A stretch of DNA of 64,000 nucleotides from Serripes groenlandicus. Taxonomy: Eukaryota > Mollusca > Bivalvia > Cardiida > Cardiidae. Below the pieces are notes generated by a model that saw only the letters and a list, made by a program, of their open reading frames with translations, did not search any database and was not told where the DNA came from. The position numbers were made by a program, and so were the translations under genes. The stretch is taken from assembly GCA_031761405.1 (NCBI GenBank), contig JASEVX010000008.1, positions 46,180,507-46,244,506 on the forward strand. The letters run 5' to 3'. Shown here piece after piece: positions 10,521 to 21,654 of this stretch. Position 1 is the first letter of the stretch. Each line of letters opens with the position of its first letter.

Positions 10521-11145
10521 TGAGGTATACATGTACAAAGTGCGTACATTTGCACGGTGCTATGTCCAAGAAATGGGAGTAAATGGTATATCAAAACGTT
10601 CCCGAAACAGTTAATAGAGATAAATACTCTCATCTGAGAACGTTACTAACCAATGTATGTACATTCAATATATGATGACAATGACAATGGCAAATGACAA
10701 CTAATTAATTGAAAGTAATAAGGTCGACGGCCCCTACTACAAAGCATTCTACTTAACAAATATTATAGAGCTGATACAATAAAGAGAAACATGATATTCT
10801 GTGAACTTTACCCAAGCACTGATGAACATTCACAATAAGCTGATTGTAATGGTATGTTGGCGTTCCCAGAGCAATGACATGTGCACATTAATGTTTGGCT
10901 ACAAGAATGCAAAGCAAGATCATCTGTGAGCTACATTCCCAAGAGTTTTCCACACTGCGCTACATGTAAGAGCAGTACTGTTGACTGTGGAAATTCGCCA
11001 AGCATAAAAGTAGTTCGTATTTTGTCTCACATCATTCTATATAAGCTTAGAGAAACAATTTACATAATCAGTAATGCCAGCGAGGGATTACAATCGTGCA
11101 TGTTTTTAGAACAGGCAGACACAGGAAACGTTTGACTGGAATAGT
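10521..11145. other. Spacer, nothing recognised
   Basis: Low-complexity piece GACAATGACAATGGCAAATGAC near 10677; otherwise no structure or coding signal that I can support. Confidence 0.35.
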
Positions 11146-11350
11146 TTAGCTCCTTCGCTGCCAAATGCAATTAATGGCTTCTGAAAACGATGCAGATGCA
11201 GGCTCATAACGAGCTGTCTCTCCTGAATCTGCATTGTTTGCCACATAGACATTACATTTTACCAATTTTACCTTTGGACTAAAAATGGTGTGGTCTAATT
11301 TTCAACATGGAAGAGCCGACTTTGAAAAATTGGGCAGTGAGAGAGTTTAA
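11146..11350 (-). mobile_element. MITE-3 copy, diverged
   Basis: Left end CTCCTTCGCTGCCAAATGC, core GCTCATAACGAGCTGTCTC followed by CCTGAATCTGCATTGTTTGC, and right part CATGGAAGAGCCGACTTTGA match the minus orientation of MITE-3. The left hairpin arm is decayed. Confidence 0.75.
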
Positions 11351-11476
11351 TCATTGTAGTATCCCTCCTTTTGTGCGGCAGTATACCATAGCTGAGTGGT
11401 AGAGACTGAAGGAGTATCTGAAAAGGAACGGTTTCAGCTACTATATTTAAAGAAACATTTTGTAATTTGTTTTTTT

Positions 11477-11622
11477 CGACGCCGTTTTCAACATAACTTC
11501 AGTTATATCACGGCGACAGTTCGCTTATTCATGATTCCCTGGGTTAACAAACCAGTAATAGGCTAAACGATGTACCTAGGCGTAGAGAAAACCACCATAA
11601 CCCCGACACTAACCACCTGGCC
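11477..11622 (-). mobile_element. SINE 3' part with an unusual body
   Basis: On the minus strand the tail (GCCGTGATATAACTGAAG, TTGAAAACGGCGTCG) is clear. The body upstream (TGGTGGTTTTCTCTACGCC, GTTAACCCAGGGAATC) differs from both SINE-A and V-SINE, so this may be a third body type using the same tail. Confidence 0.55.
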
Positions 11623-11911
11623 ATACTTTGACTTCTATTTTCGATAATCTTCGATTCGAGCTAGCTATAGTTTGACGTACATTCAAGTCATTACTTGGCG
11701 ATTACTTCCTTGCCCCATTTTCTTCGATCATATTTTGTTTTCATTTTTGAATGAGGATAGTGTATTTGCGAAGGGCACTGGCCTAGAACACATGAGAGGA
11801 TAATCGTATGCTGTGTGTGTTTCTCTAACATAAGTACTAAATGATCGGATACCGCTTTTGTGAATAGAGCCTGAGCCTTCAATACTCACACAGAAGGCTG
11901 GACTCCAATAT

Positions 11912-12129
11912 ATCATTCATATATACGCTTTCTGACGCCTCTGCAGCAGACGGCTTTTTGAAAACATGGTGACAAAAGAAGAAATTGCTCGAAACGAGTA
12001 ATTTCTCCTTTTGCCACAATGTTTTCCACTTTTTGTCATAGGTCATACATTCAAGTATAAAGAGTTTCTATTTTTTGACAAAATATGTTCAAAGTCGTCT
12101 GCTGCCGAATTTTCGCACGAGGGAAAGGG
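11912..12129 (+). mobile_element. MITE-4 copy
   Basis: ACGCTTTCTGACGCCTCTGC, the central hairpin AGAAATTGCTCGAAACGAG, ACAATGTTTTCCAC and AAGTCGTCTGCTGC appear in order. It ends at GAGGGAAAGGG followed by TTAA (12130-12133). The left terminal CCCTTTC has been lost. Confidence 0.85.
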
Positions 12130-12133
12130 TTAA

Positions 12134-13003
12134 GTTATCGTTCATATAATTGTATTCTAAGAAGCCATCGTGTATGTTTGTTTTCTATTAGATGAAATAA
12201 TTGAAGATCTTCAAGTTTGATATGCGTTAAGAACTTTATGTGAAAACTTTGCACCACACTGTAAACAAAAATTTGCTTAGTATCTGTATGCCAGTTAATG
12301 TTAATTCTGTAATATTTCGAAAGACGATCTAAGGGTAGTTAGATGTGCAGTATATCCTCCCGTCTATGTTTCAAACCAGCATGTCAATCAATTCAAAGCA
12401 AGAACTGCGTAGAGTATCAACATACTGATACATCTGTCTAGCCCTTTGTGTATTTCTCGTGTGTTTCCCATGTATTTTATCATAGCGAATATCCTTTTGA
12501 AGGCGAGGGATTAGGGCGAGTTGAGGAACGTCTACCGACTCTCGTCCTTTGTGTTTCCTCTCCCATGCATTTATTATTGTTTAGATCCTCTATGATTGAC
12601 AACTTAAGCCACACAACCACAATGTTGTATCGGTCAATTTATACAGTCCGTCTATGGACCTATCTGATTCAATACAAACGTTGCTGATCCTAACACTGGA
12701 ATTGTAATGTTATGTGGTTTGATTTCATTTCAGCAATAGTTTAGCTATAACTCGACGGATAATTCACCAATCCATGCGGGTTTTGAATTATCGCACAATC
12801 TAGTACCGTCATTGCCATCATCTTATTTAATATGCATTGTTATATTATTGCTGGTTCTTTCTTTAAAATTCGATTGATGTGTTGTATAATATTAGTACAT
12901 CTAAAATGTAGCTATAGCATAACAGTCAGTCAGTTCACATATCCATACCTTTGTATTTTCTGAAGTCTCGCGACAATGACCTACACGGCATTCTTCCAAC
13001 TTT
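12134..13003. other. Spacer, nothing recognised
   Basis: No repeats shared within the window. The short frames present carry no family motif. Confidence 0.4.
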
Positions 13004-13344
13004 TTGGTGTTGATGCCGCTTTCAACAATGTCTCAGTTATATCATGGCGCTTCCCGGGTAAGTTACCAGTACTACTGGTCCATTTACCCTGACACCAGCC
13101 AGTGAGTCGTAATGCTAGTGTAGACTTAGTATCTACAGTATCTCAGTAATATCAATGTGCCTGGTCCATTTACCAAAGTATGTCCTAGCTTGCTTGCACA
13201 CAACATTCTTCCCCGCAACACTGAGCGCCAAGGAGGGTAATCATTACTACCATTTTTCAAAGTCTGTGGTATGACCGGGGCGGATATCAAACCTGAAACA
13301 TTCCGCACCCGGTACGGACGCTATACCACTACACCACCTCGGTG
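13004..13344 (-). mobile_element. V-SINE interrupted by a 93-bp block
   Basis: The 3' half (13004-13117) ends at CGTAATGCTA. The 5' half resumes at 13211 with CCCCGCAACACTGAGCGCC and runs through the tRNA-like head to CACCTCGGTG. The two halves abut exactly in the V-SINE consensus seen at 9111 and 31880, so the block at 13118-13210 entered a full SINE or was exchanged into it. Confidence 0.85.
13118..13210. repeat. Block inside V-SINE, also present at 14169
   Basis: AATATCAATGTGCCTGGTCC, ATTTACC and AGCTTGCTTGCACACAACAT recur at 14169-14253 in the same order. The block itself contains GGTCCATTTACC, a piece of V-SINE core, so it may be a scrambled SINE derivative. Confidence 0.75.
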
Positions 13345-13454
13345 ACACTCTTTCAAGCGACCGGATACATTTCTTCATATATGTCATAGTGTTATCATTG
13401 AAACAGAACGATACCAATCACAATGCATTTTGTTTTTCATCGGAACGAATGTTG

Positions 13455-13522
13455 AATCAGCCGGGATTAAAAACCCATGACTCCTAGACCGATAATCGTC
13501 GAACTGGTTCGACAGCTACCGT
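13455..13522 (-). mobile_element. tRNA-like SINE head, possible
   Basis: The arrangement ACCCATGACTCCTAGACC then GGTTCGACAGCTACCG resembles the complement of a tRNA-like head (compare ACCCGTGACCTCCAGATCAC at about 19350). No SINE body is attached. Confidence 0.3.
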
Positions 13523-14168
13523 ACATGTCATAAGACGTGTTTTCAATTACGAGAAATTTACATTCTGATGGAAGACGCGAATTGTTGTGAAACCTTTTAC
13601 CCCAGCCAATTTCGCAGAAGAAGAACCTAATTTGTCTATCTATCAAAAAAACGTCGTCTGCATATTGTTATTTTCCATTTGTTCGATTATGATTTTATTG
13701 GACAATTCATAAATTGTTACCATCTATATATTACGACGCGAAAAAAAAGATATCACGTTCAATTGTCTGGCTGTCTGATGGCTATAGTTTGCCTTTTGAC
13801 CCACTTTATTCATGCTTGGTTTCGTTAGCGTTTGTTTTTTATTAGCGTATGCTTTTAAACTAGATACAATGTAAGAACTCTACTATTTGATTATAAGTGC
13901 ATGCATATAAGCTGTGTTCCAGTAAAACATAGGGGCATTTGCGTCAACATTCACATTCAAGCACGGTGATGTGGTATACAATGTTTTAAAAATAAAGGTT
14001 TCGAACTGAGAAACGCCTGATCTGAGTGTACGAATGATCTCGATTCATTCTGTATTTCGCAAGTCGCCACATCTCAAAGGTCTGTTTTCCTGTGGCCTGG
14101 CTCATCGTTGAATTGCATAATAGCAAACTGTGCCGATATCCTGTCCAATAAGTATGTTATTTATTAGA

Positions 14169-14271
14169 GTATTGACTTAGTCTCTATAGTAATATCAATG
14201 TGCCTGGTCCATTTACCGATGTGTGTCATAGCTTGCTTGCAAACAACATTCTTCACAGCAACTGGATACAT
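14169..14271. repeat. Second copy of the 13118 block
   Basis: Matches 13118-13210. It then continues CAGCAACTGGATACAT, which also resembles the sequence just beyond the interrupted SINE (CAAGCGACCGGATACAT, 13354-13370). This copy therefore looks like the 13-kb locus without the 5' half of the SINE. Confidence 0.7.
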
Positions 14272-15615
14272 CTCAACATGCCTGTACACTGATACGGTAC
14301 AATACTGCTCAAACATCTGGGTTGCGGTCGTCCTTTTATTTCAACACCAACATTATTATAATTGAACTTTTCTGTTTCAATTCAAGCATTACAAAGTAGT
14401 ACCAGTGCCATGTATTGGACAAACATGATAATGATATTCCCTAGTCACTTTCTAGTCATGCATGCAACGCACCTGAACTATTTGTAGTAACCATACTACA
14501 ATTTGAACTAAATCAGAATACTTTTTATATGTGTACGAATATTACAACCTTTATTTACGTAGTACATGTTTATACTCGAATAACCAAAACAAGTTAATGC
14601 GGCGATCATTTATGTCTGGGGATTATTTTGCGAAGAAACTAGCTGGGCAAAGTTTTTTGTTTTTTAAATGAACTATCAATATTCTGCTTAAACATAATTC
14701 ATTGGTAGTACTCCCTGTACGGCTATATTGACAACACAAAGTTGAATAAACTTGAAATACGGTTGTTTTCTGTTTAATGTATTATGCCATACATTCTAAA
14801 CAGTAGGTATTTCCAGACAAATGTTTCCTAAATTTAAACGAAGCACCTCATATTAAAATGTTTTGCCATTTTCGTAACTTGGTTGTCTTTTACACATCAT
14901 TCAAATCTACATTCTGTTGGGGTTGAATGGATCACAAAAACGAACTTCAAATATCTCACTTTTGCCACGTGTTGCATTTACAAAGACAAGAGAAAGTCAG
15001 CATTTAGCAACATAACAATTGTTTCTGTAAGGAATTCATATTTCAGAATCATAAATCATAATCTGGGTCGCTGTCTAAGAAAGAGGGGCTCAATGCATGG
15101 CAAATACTTCTCACTTAGCGAATTATTGTTTGATTTCAAAATACACACCAGGTCTAAGTCTGCACTTTCCGGCAGTAATACACAGCAACATGTATCGTGC
15201 CTTTTAAAATATCTTACAGTGTAGAACCAGATTAGATGACGGCTAAGCAATACTGCCACTTGCCGGAGTCAACCATGCTGGTTTTTTGTATGCAAAGACT
15301 CCCTTTCAGAAGAAGAAGTCCGGTTTAAAAAAGATGGGTGCACGGGGAATCATGAACTATTGTCATAATTTGCAATGATGGATTGACGTCCTTGTTCTTC
15401 CGATGATCGAACGAGTTAAATCCAATTGTTGTAAATCCTGCAGTTTGATCGGAAGAATGGAGAAACTAATCTGTTTTTAATGGTTTGTCATTATTGATTG
15501 TCAGGGGAGATTCCATGTTTTGTAAGTTATTGTGCACCGCTGCATTTTGTTTTTTTTGTTTGTCTGCTGTTTGATGCCGTTGTAGTAGCATTTTGAGAAC
15601 GCTTTTTATTTCAGT
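14272..15615. other. Spacer; overlapping frames without a known family
   Basis: A 113-codon plus-strand frame (14883-15224) and a 67-codon minus-strand frame (15056-15259, with LSEKYLPCIEPLFLRQRPRL near its end) overlap. Neither shows a family motif and both cannot be real. A weak inverted repeat (TTCTTCCGATGATCGAAC and GTTTGATCGGAAGAAT) lies at about 15398-15454. Confidence 0.3.
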
Positions 15616-15619
15616 TTAA

Positions 15620-15824
15620 CGCTTTCAGCGCCGAATTGTTTAAAGTAGACTCTTCCGTGTTCAAATTCGGTCGTCTCTATTTCTCATGTTATAAAAGTTT
15701 GGACTATTTTGATAACTAAAAGGCAAACAATGTTGATTTCAGATGAGACAGCTCGTTACGAGCTGACTCGCCTGAATCAGTATTGTTTGCAAAAACCTCA
15801 ATTTTGCCTTTGGCGCTGAAGGAG
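15620..15824 (+). mobile_element. MITE-3 with TTAA on both sides
   Basis: TTAA at 15616-15619 and 15825-15828 flanks GCTTTCAGCGCCGAATTG and TTTGGCGCTGAAGGAG. The centre reads GAGACAGCTCGTTACGAGCT inside AAACAATG...CATTGTTT-type arms. TTAA duplications and pyrimidine-rich CCCTTT ends fit piggyBac-type mobilisation (inference). Confidence 0.9.
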
Positions 15825-15828
15825 TTAA

Positions 15829-16190
15829 ACTTATTTTATTCGATATATAAACGGTACAAACAATTACTGCGAAAGGAATTGGAACGAAAGATAAAAGCTC
15901 ATATAGTTCCTTTTCATTAGGTGATTGAACAGTTGTTTACAAAGAGCAATATAAATATACCAAGTGTAATGAGTAACTAACCATGAATAGAAAAAAGAGG
16001 TAAGTGTTGCTTAAACGAATGATAAAAGGAGTGTAGCTAAATAAATGTTTAATTGCATCATGGACTGTTGTAAGACTTATAAACTGATATCTACCAGCAT
16101 CCCTTGACATTGGTTTCTCAAATAAAGTAGACACATTAATTTACGGTTTATATTGCAGTACTGCTTGTGTAAAGCCTTTAAACATAATAG
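15829..16190. other. Spacer, nothing recognised
   Basis: AT-rich; no window-internal repeat or coding signal. Confidence 0.4.
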
Positions 16191-16281
16191 TATTGGCTGC
16201 CCTCCTTAGCGCTCAATGTTGCGGGGTTAGCATTACGACTGACTGTCTAGTGTCAGGATAAACGGATCAGAAGTACCTGGA
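16191..16281 (+). mobile_element. V-SINE core fragment
   Basis: GGCTGCCCTCCTTAGCGCTC, GTTGCGGGGTTAGCATTACG and GTGTCAGGATAAACGGA match the middle of V-SINE. Both the head and the tail are absent. Confidence 0.75.
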
Positions 16282-17360
16282 TTGACATCCCGCGTCGCGA
16301 ACGACTAAGCTGTCTGAAATCGGCGTGTACTTTTAGAAGTGACGTAATGTCTTCTGACGATCAGTCACTCCAAGTCCCTTACAACTTTGTTTTGTACTAA
16401 AGATAATGATTCTATGCTGCGCAAATTCCCTTTATATTACATATGCATTCTGGTCATTTAAAGGCACACCCAATCTCGGTAAAAACCAGACATACGCTTC
16501 TCTGGCTCGTATATATATCTGATGACTGCCCTGTACGGCTATACAGTCGTCTCATATTGACATTTTTCCTAAGTCAATGAAATTGTCGCCTACCAACAAG
16601 TTCTGATTAAAATAGGTAATATGACCAATATAAATAAACAATACAGAGAAGTAGAGTATGTGAAACAAGAAATAACTTTAAAAAAGATAAACGGCGATCA
16701 ATATGAAAAAACACTAAGAAATGGAACATGCGCATATTATCTGTCTTGAATATCAAGAAGCTTTTGTTAATAATCAAAACAATCAGTAAATCTCCATGAA
16801 TTATAAAATGTGCGCAATAATCTATGTGTTTGCCAAAGGCTAATCGACCATCTCCATCCAGCTTCAGTTTCTATAAATAGATTATCAAGGCCGAGAATAC
16901 GTCACATGACTGGAGATTACGCGAGGCTCCCAAGAAGTATATAAGTTTCAATTGACGAAATATAACTGAAAACTTATCATATTTCAAAAATAATTTATAT
17001 TTTGCTCTTAAATATTATATTACATACGTTTTCACTGATTTTGTTTTTCAATGAAATTTATTTCTTAAGGAAAACAATTAAAAGTTAGTATGCAGAACAT
17101 TTCATTTGAAACTTAATCTTATTAGTGCTTCTCGTAGGATCGTTAACTTACATGTAACTATAAACCAATCAAAACGTTTCATTTCCTTTATTTCTTCGAC
17201 ATTATTCATTAAATACAACATTTTATTTGTCTACAATCTAGATCATTTGTTTAACATCTAGGTCAAAACTGAGGTTAAACAGCTATCGCCGAAAAGAAGG
17301 ACGGTAACCATCTTCGCGGGGTGAACTTTTTTCTCCTCCTCCCTTTTCTTTGGCTTATTT
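16282..17360. other. Spacer, nothing recognised
   Basis: AT-rich. TATA-like AAGTATATAAG near 16937 is noted, but no transcript start or gene can be supported. Confidence 0.35.
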
Positions 17361-17498
17361 TAAAGCTTAGAGGTAACTCTTTCAAATGGTGTGAGGTGTT
17401 CTATCTGTAAAACGCTTAGAAAGTGTGACAATTGACCGTTGAAACTTGTTAATGTACATGGAAACAAATAATTAATTTATTTGGTGTATTGTGACCTT
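17361..17498 (+). repeat. Dispersed repeat, inverted partner at 23216
   Basis: Its reverse complement aligns along about 140 bp with 23216-23355: AGAGTTACCTCTAAGCTTT, GTCAATTGTCAC, TTTGTTTCCATGTA and AATACACCAAA are shared. Identity is roughly 70-75 percent by eye. No inverted-repeat ends were seen. Confidence 0.75.
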
Positions 17499-17647
17499 AA
17501 ATTTCAACTCGAGACGACCCTTTAGGCGGTGTAGTCAGATTAAACATACGTACAGGGAAGTAGTTTGGTTCGAATTTGTTGGAAATTGGACAACACCAGT
17601 CGTATCATTGTTCGTGTAACCGGCGTACAATGAAGAGAAACAACATA

Positions 17648-17874
17648 TGAGCCATTCCACGAGAAACCCAATAATATGGCGTCTGCGTTATGTATCGACC
17701 CAGATCAGGTAATCCGGGCCGACACATTCCGTCTATGGGAGATAGAGGTGAAGAGTAATGATTACTGAAAAAAAAAAACACAGGAGGCGAAAAGTGTCTG
17801 TCCGGGTTAGTCTGTGCGGCATGCTTAGGCTGATTCGGGTCGATACTTTACGCAGAGTCCACAACGTTGACTCA
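17648..17874 (+). mobile_element. MITE-1 copy with internal deletion
   Basis: Ends TGAGCCATTCCACGAG and ACAACGTTGACTCA are flanked by TA. The CTGCGCAG...CGCAGG hairpin of the left half is missing, leaving CAGATCAGGTAATCCGGGCC. Confidence 0.85.
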
Positions 17875-18294
17875 TATATCACTGCGTCAATGCCCATGCT
17901 CTATAATTATAAAAGTCTAATCTGTACTCAAATGTTAGCAAATTTGTTCTCCGAATTGACCAATCAGAAGCCTTATCTGGAGCATGGAGTTCATATTTGA
18001 GCACTGTGAACGTTTTCAGAGTTTTATAGTTTCGGACCCATGTCATCAGACAACAGTGTTTTTAACAAGTAGGACATTGGCGCATCAGATTATCTTCTAT
18101 ATTAATTTCGTATTTCAAAACAAGGAGTCGTTTCAGTTGTTTCAAGTTTAACTCCGATTATGTCTGGTATTCGTGTGTGAGTGTGGCAGTTTGAAGAAAG
18201 TTTATGTTTACATCCCGAAAGCGTACCACGAATGGAGTGTATAAATTACATAAATATGTTCATCTTATTTTGAAATGTACATTAGGCATTTAAG

Positions 18295-18545
18295 ATAAAA
18301 ATGTCCCTTTTCTTTCTAAAATTTACAATTAAAATGCCCATTTTCTTTCTAAAATTTATAATTAAAATGCCCATTTTCTTTCTAAAATTTACAATTAAAA
18401 TGTCCCTTTTCTTTCTAAAATTTACAATTAAACAATTAAAATGTCCCTTTTCTTTCTAAAATTTACAATTAAAATGTCCCTTTTCTTTCTAAAATTTACA
18501 ATTAAAATGCCCCTTTTCTTTCTAAAATTTACAATTAAAATGCTC
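18295..18545 (+). repeat. 33-bp minisatellite
   Basis: About 7.5 head-to-tail copies of a 33-bp unit built from AAAATGTCCCTTTTC plus TTTCTAAAATTTACAATT. One unit carries a 7-bp expansion (ACAATTAAACAATTAAAATG) near 18424. Units differ mainly at GTCCC, GCCCC or GCCCA. Confidence 0.93.
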
Positions 18546-18615
18546 ATTTTCACTCAACGTATGCTTATGGTCTTCATATGGTCTAACCGCTCCTAGGATC
18601 TGTCTTTCTTAATAA

Positions 18616-18821
18616 CCCTTTCAGCGCCGAATTGTTTAATGTAGACTATTCCATGTATACAATCGGGTGTGTCCATTTCTCAATTTATAAAAGTGTTGGA
18701 CTATTTTGGTAACTAAAAGGCAAACAATGCTGATTTCAGGTGAGACAGCTCGTTACGAGCTGACTCACCTGAATCTGCATTGTTTGCAAAAACCTCAATA
18801 TTGCCTTTGGCGCTGAAAGAG
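18616..18821 (+). mobile_element. MITE-3 copy
   Basis: CCCTTTCAGCGCCGAATTG to TTTGGCGCTGAAAGAG, with TTAA on the right (18822-18825) and ATAA on the left. The central palindrome GAGACAGCTCGTTACGAGCT and both CAGGTGAG/CTCACCTG arms are intact. Confidence 0.9.
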
Positions 18822-18895
18822 TTAATAGCAAGGCGGAACAAAACATAATTAATGCTAAGTGTAAAACCTTATTTCGCCCATACAAACACTCATTG

Positions 18896-19437
18896 CCGAG
18901 CCTCGGGACCGTCAATCCAGGAGTTGTGAGTTCGAACCCCAGCTCGGCCAACATTCTTTCCGACGTTTCACGTTTGACAAAGGTCACTGTGACTAGTCTC
19001 ATTCTTCTTGCTCTAATGAGCCCTCATTATATGTGAAAAAGCAGCCGGTTGCTTAGAAAGTATGTTGTGTAGAGTACTGGTGTAAGAACGCCAGGGTACA
19101 CTTCAGTAGGTGAACTGGCCGTCGTGATATAACTGTATAAAGTTGTTTGTTTGTTTGGAGTTTAACGCCGCTTTCAACAGCTTTGGTCATATCACGGCGG
19201 TCAGTGCACCTACCCATGTTTTCCTGGCTTTCCCACACCAGTACTTACACAACATTCTTTCGAAGCCACTGACTACTTTCTCACATAGATCAGAGGTGAG
19301 AGGCAATGGAAAACATCGCCCGAAAGAATGTCGCCGCAACCGGGTATCGAACCCGTGACCTCCAGATCACGAGTCAGATACGCTTGTAAAAAGTTGAAAA
19401 GGGCGTTTAATCACATGAATAAATCAATCAAAAGACA
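18896..19437 (+). mobile_element. SINE-A split by a second SINE
   Basis: The head (GGAGTTGTGAGTTCGAACCC) and body run to 19145. The 3' tail (AAAAGTTGAAAAGGGCGTTT, then ATAAATCAATCAAAAG) continues after 19382. Together they make one SINE-A interrupted in its tail by a minus-strand SINE. Confidence 0.85.
19146..19382 (-). mobile_element. SINE nested in the tail of another SINE
   Basis: On the minus strand: a tRNA-like head (GAGGTCACGGGTTCGATACC), an unusual region (CGACATTCTTTCGGGCGATG), a SINE-A-like body, then the tail and (CAAA)n. Flanks CTGTATAAAGTTG (19133-19145) and CTTGTAAAAAGTTG (19383-19396) look like a target-site duplication of about 13 bp with small changes. Confidence 0.85.
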
Positions 19438-19465
19438 CTTGTTGTGGTAAGCCCAGCTATAAAAC

Positions 19466-20010
19466 AATAGCACGTGGCTTCGCGAGGCCTTGTATCAGCA
19501 AAGTTCTGACGTATGTGATAGGTAATTTATATTTGAGCCGTCCCGCGAGAAAACCAACATTATGGCCTCTGATTAATGTATCGACCTAGATCAGCCTGCG
19601 CAGGCTTATCCGGGCCGACACATTCCGGCTCAGGTGGATAGAGGTATAGAGTAATGCTTCCTGAAACAGAAAATCAACAGGAGGCGCAAAGTGTCTGTCC
19701 GGGTTCGCCTGCGCGGCATGCTTACTAGGATAATCCAGGTCGATAATTTACGCAGAGTCCACACTGTCGGTTTTCTCGCGGGACGGCTCATTTATACCGC
19801 TCCAATTTGCAATGGCATTACAGTGATATATATATTCAATCATGGGCTTGTCCCAACGGCGACTTCTTTATAATTTAAAGTCAATATAACCCATATATGT
19901 ATTGACCCCGTCGTGGAAAAATCCCACGCTTATCTTTATATGGAACAAAAGGAAATCAATTAGGTTCAACAAATATGGATACTTGTACAGGCGCTGTGAT
20001 TTCATTGGAC
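19466..20010 (+). repeat. Segmental duplication, copy 1
   Basis: Matches 20344-20600 on both sides of a MITE-1: CAGCAAAGTTCTGACGTATG before it, then GGCATTACAGTGATATAT, CAACGGCGACTTCTTTATAA and GGAAAAATCCCACGC after it. Confidence 0.8.
19535..19790 (+). mobile_element. MITE-1 in duplicated segment
   Basis: Ends TGAGCCGTCCCGCGAG and CTCGCGGGACGGCTCA are perfect inverted repeats of at least 16 bp. The homologous segment at about 20385-20425 has no element. The flanks here are TT/TT rather than TA, possibly from later mutation. Confidence 0.9.
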
Positions 20011-20089
20011 TATTGTTTGAAACGATGTAAAACCCAGTTAAATCAGTAAACCCGCTGTGACTAGTTTCGGTTGTGAATCTCAGCAAATC

Positions 20090-20350
20090 AGTCGTTTCCT
20101 AATTCCTTATTGCATTACTGCTTGAGTCATGTTCCGGAAAAAACGTGCAACTGCTTAATTCATTGTAGATTGTTCCTTGTTTCATTAAAACCAACTATAG
20201 CTTCCAATTGCTTCCAATCGCTTATTTATTTACGCAAGTTTGCCTGTTCCAGTAAAAACCAACCTATGCTTCCATTATTTTTATTTAGTTACGGATTATT
20301 TCATATTCCATTAAAACCAGCAATTGAATACAATTGCTTATTTCGTGACG
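20090..20350 (+). repeat. Degenerate repeat of a 55-bp motif
   Basis: Variants of GTTCCAGTAAAAACCAACC followed by TTGCTTATTTCGTTACG recur at about 20165, 20240 and 20300, and again near 21530-21650 and 21960-22060. This makes 20.1-22.1 kb an old, eroded amplification zone. Confidence 0.55.
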
Positions 20351-20600
20351 CTTTGTTTCAGCAAAGGTCTGACGTATGTGATAGGAAATGTATATATCTT
20401 ATTGTAACCTAGCCATGTTAAAATTGCATTACAGCGATATATTCAATCAGGAGCTTGTTCCAACGGCACCTTCTTTATAATCAAAAGTCAATATAACAAA
20501 AATATGTCGTGGGGAAATCCCACACGCATCTTATGTATAAAAGGAAAAGACATGTATTAAGAATATCGATACGTGTAAAGGCACAGTTATGGAACGCCGT
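20344..20600 (+). repeat. Segmental duplication, copy 2 (no MITE-1)
   Basis: Matches 19466-20010 but lacks MITE-1, going from GACGTATGTGATAGGAAATG straight to the ATTGCATTACAGCGATATAT flank. It serves as a paralogous empty site. Confidence 0.75.
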
Positions 20601-20919
20601 TACTGTCTTAAAGGTCCTGAACTCAAGATGGAGATAAATACAATTGAAATGTTGACCCCCTTTGCAAATATTGCTAATTGCGACAGCAAAGTACATGTAA
20701 GTAATGAATAGTTCAGAACTATTTTGGCAGTAAATGTATTAATAATATCGATACGTGTAAAGGCACAGTTATTGAACGCCGTTACTGTCTTAAAGGTCCT
20801 GAACTCAAGATGGAGATAAACACAATTGAAATGTTGACCCCTTTGCAAATATTGCTAATTGCGACAGCAAAGTACATGTAAGTAATAAATAGTTCAGAAC
20901 TATTTTGGCAGTAAATGTT
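20561..20919 (+). repeat. 182-bp tandem duplication
   Basis: ATCGATACGTGTAAAGGCAC begins at 20565 and again at 20747. The units agree almost base for base to GTTCAGAACTATTTTGGCAG, so this is a recent duplication. A diverged third copy of the unit's middle lies at 37743-37835. Confidence 0.93.
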
Positions 20920-21440
20920 GACAAACAATCATTTGAAAGTCATGAAAATTTACAAAATTTAGCTGACTGGGTATGTCTAGTTAAGCACCTTCAATATGCT
21001 GTCTTGTAGTGAAAAACACACCGCATTTTAAGGTAAAACTACTGCATAAAATCAAAATACCACCACATTTATCGAAACACTGACTGTATATAATGTCATA
21101 TGTACTTCATATAATTGTGTTTGTATTGCATATGACGTTGTTTGCACACCATGTAATGGTTATTCTACTGTATCAACACACTTTTGCACTGCATATCATT
21201 AAATAACCATTCTATATAACAGAAAGTCACTACATATCGTGAACAATGTACAATGTTAAATGAAATATATAACTCGTATACATGAAAGTGCACTGCGTAT
21301 CATACAATACAACCTATTTTAAAGACAGTAAAGGCGTTCTATATACCGTGGTTTGATTTAAGTGTCGTTTAAAACTCTGTAAACCCAATTTGATTCTGTA
21401 GACCCGCTATGATTATTTTAAAAAGTGAAGGTTCTGCCAA
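20920..21440. other. Spacer, nothing recognised
   Basis: Short irregular repeats such as CACTGCATATCAT and GTATCATACAATAC give a loosely repetitive look, but no unit could be defined. No coding signal. Confidence 0.35.
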
Positions 21441-21654
21441 ACAACACTAAAGTCGTTTCCTTATTGCTTATTGAATTACGACTTGATTTATGTTCCATTA
21501 AAAGTTCCAACAGCATATCTCATTATGGTGTGTTCCCAGTTTCATTTATACCAACATTTGCTTCCAATTGCTGATTTTATTACGGAAATATTTTATATTC
21601 CAGTAAAACATTAATATGTTTATTCCGTTACGAATTATTTCCTGTTCCAGTAAT

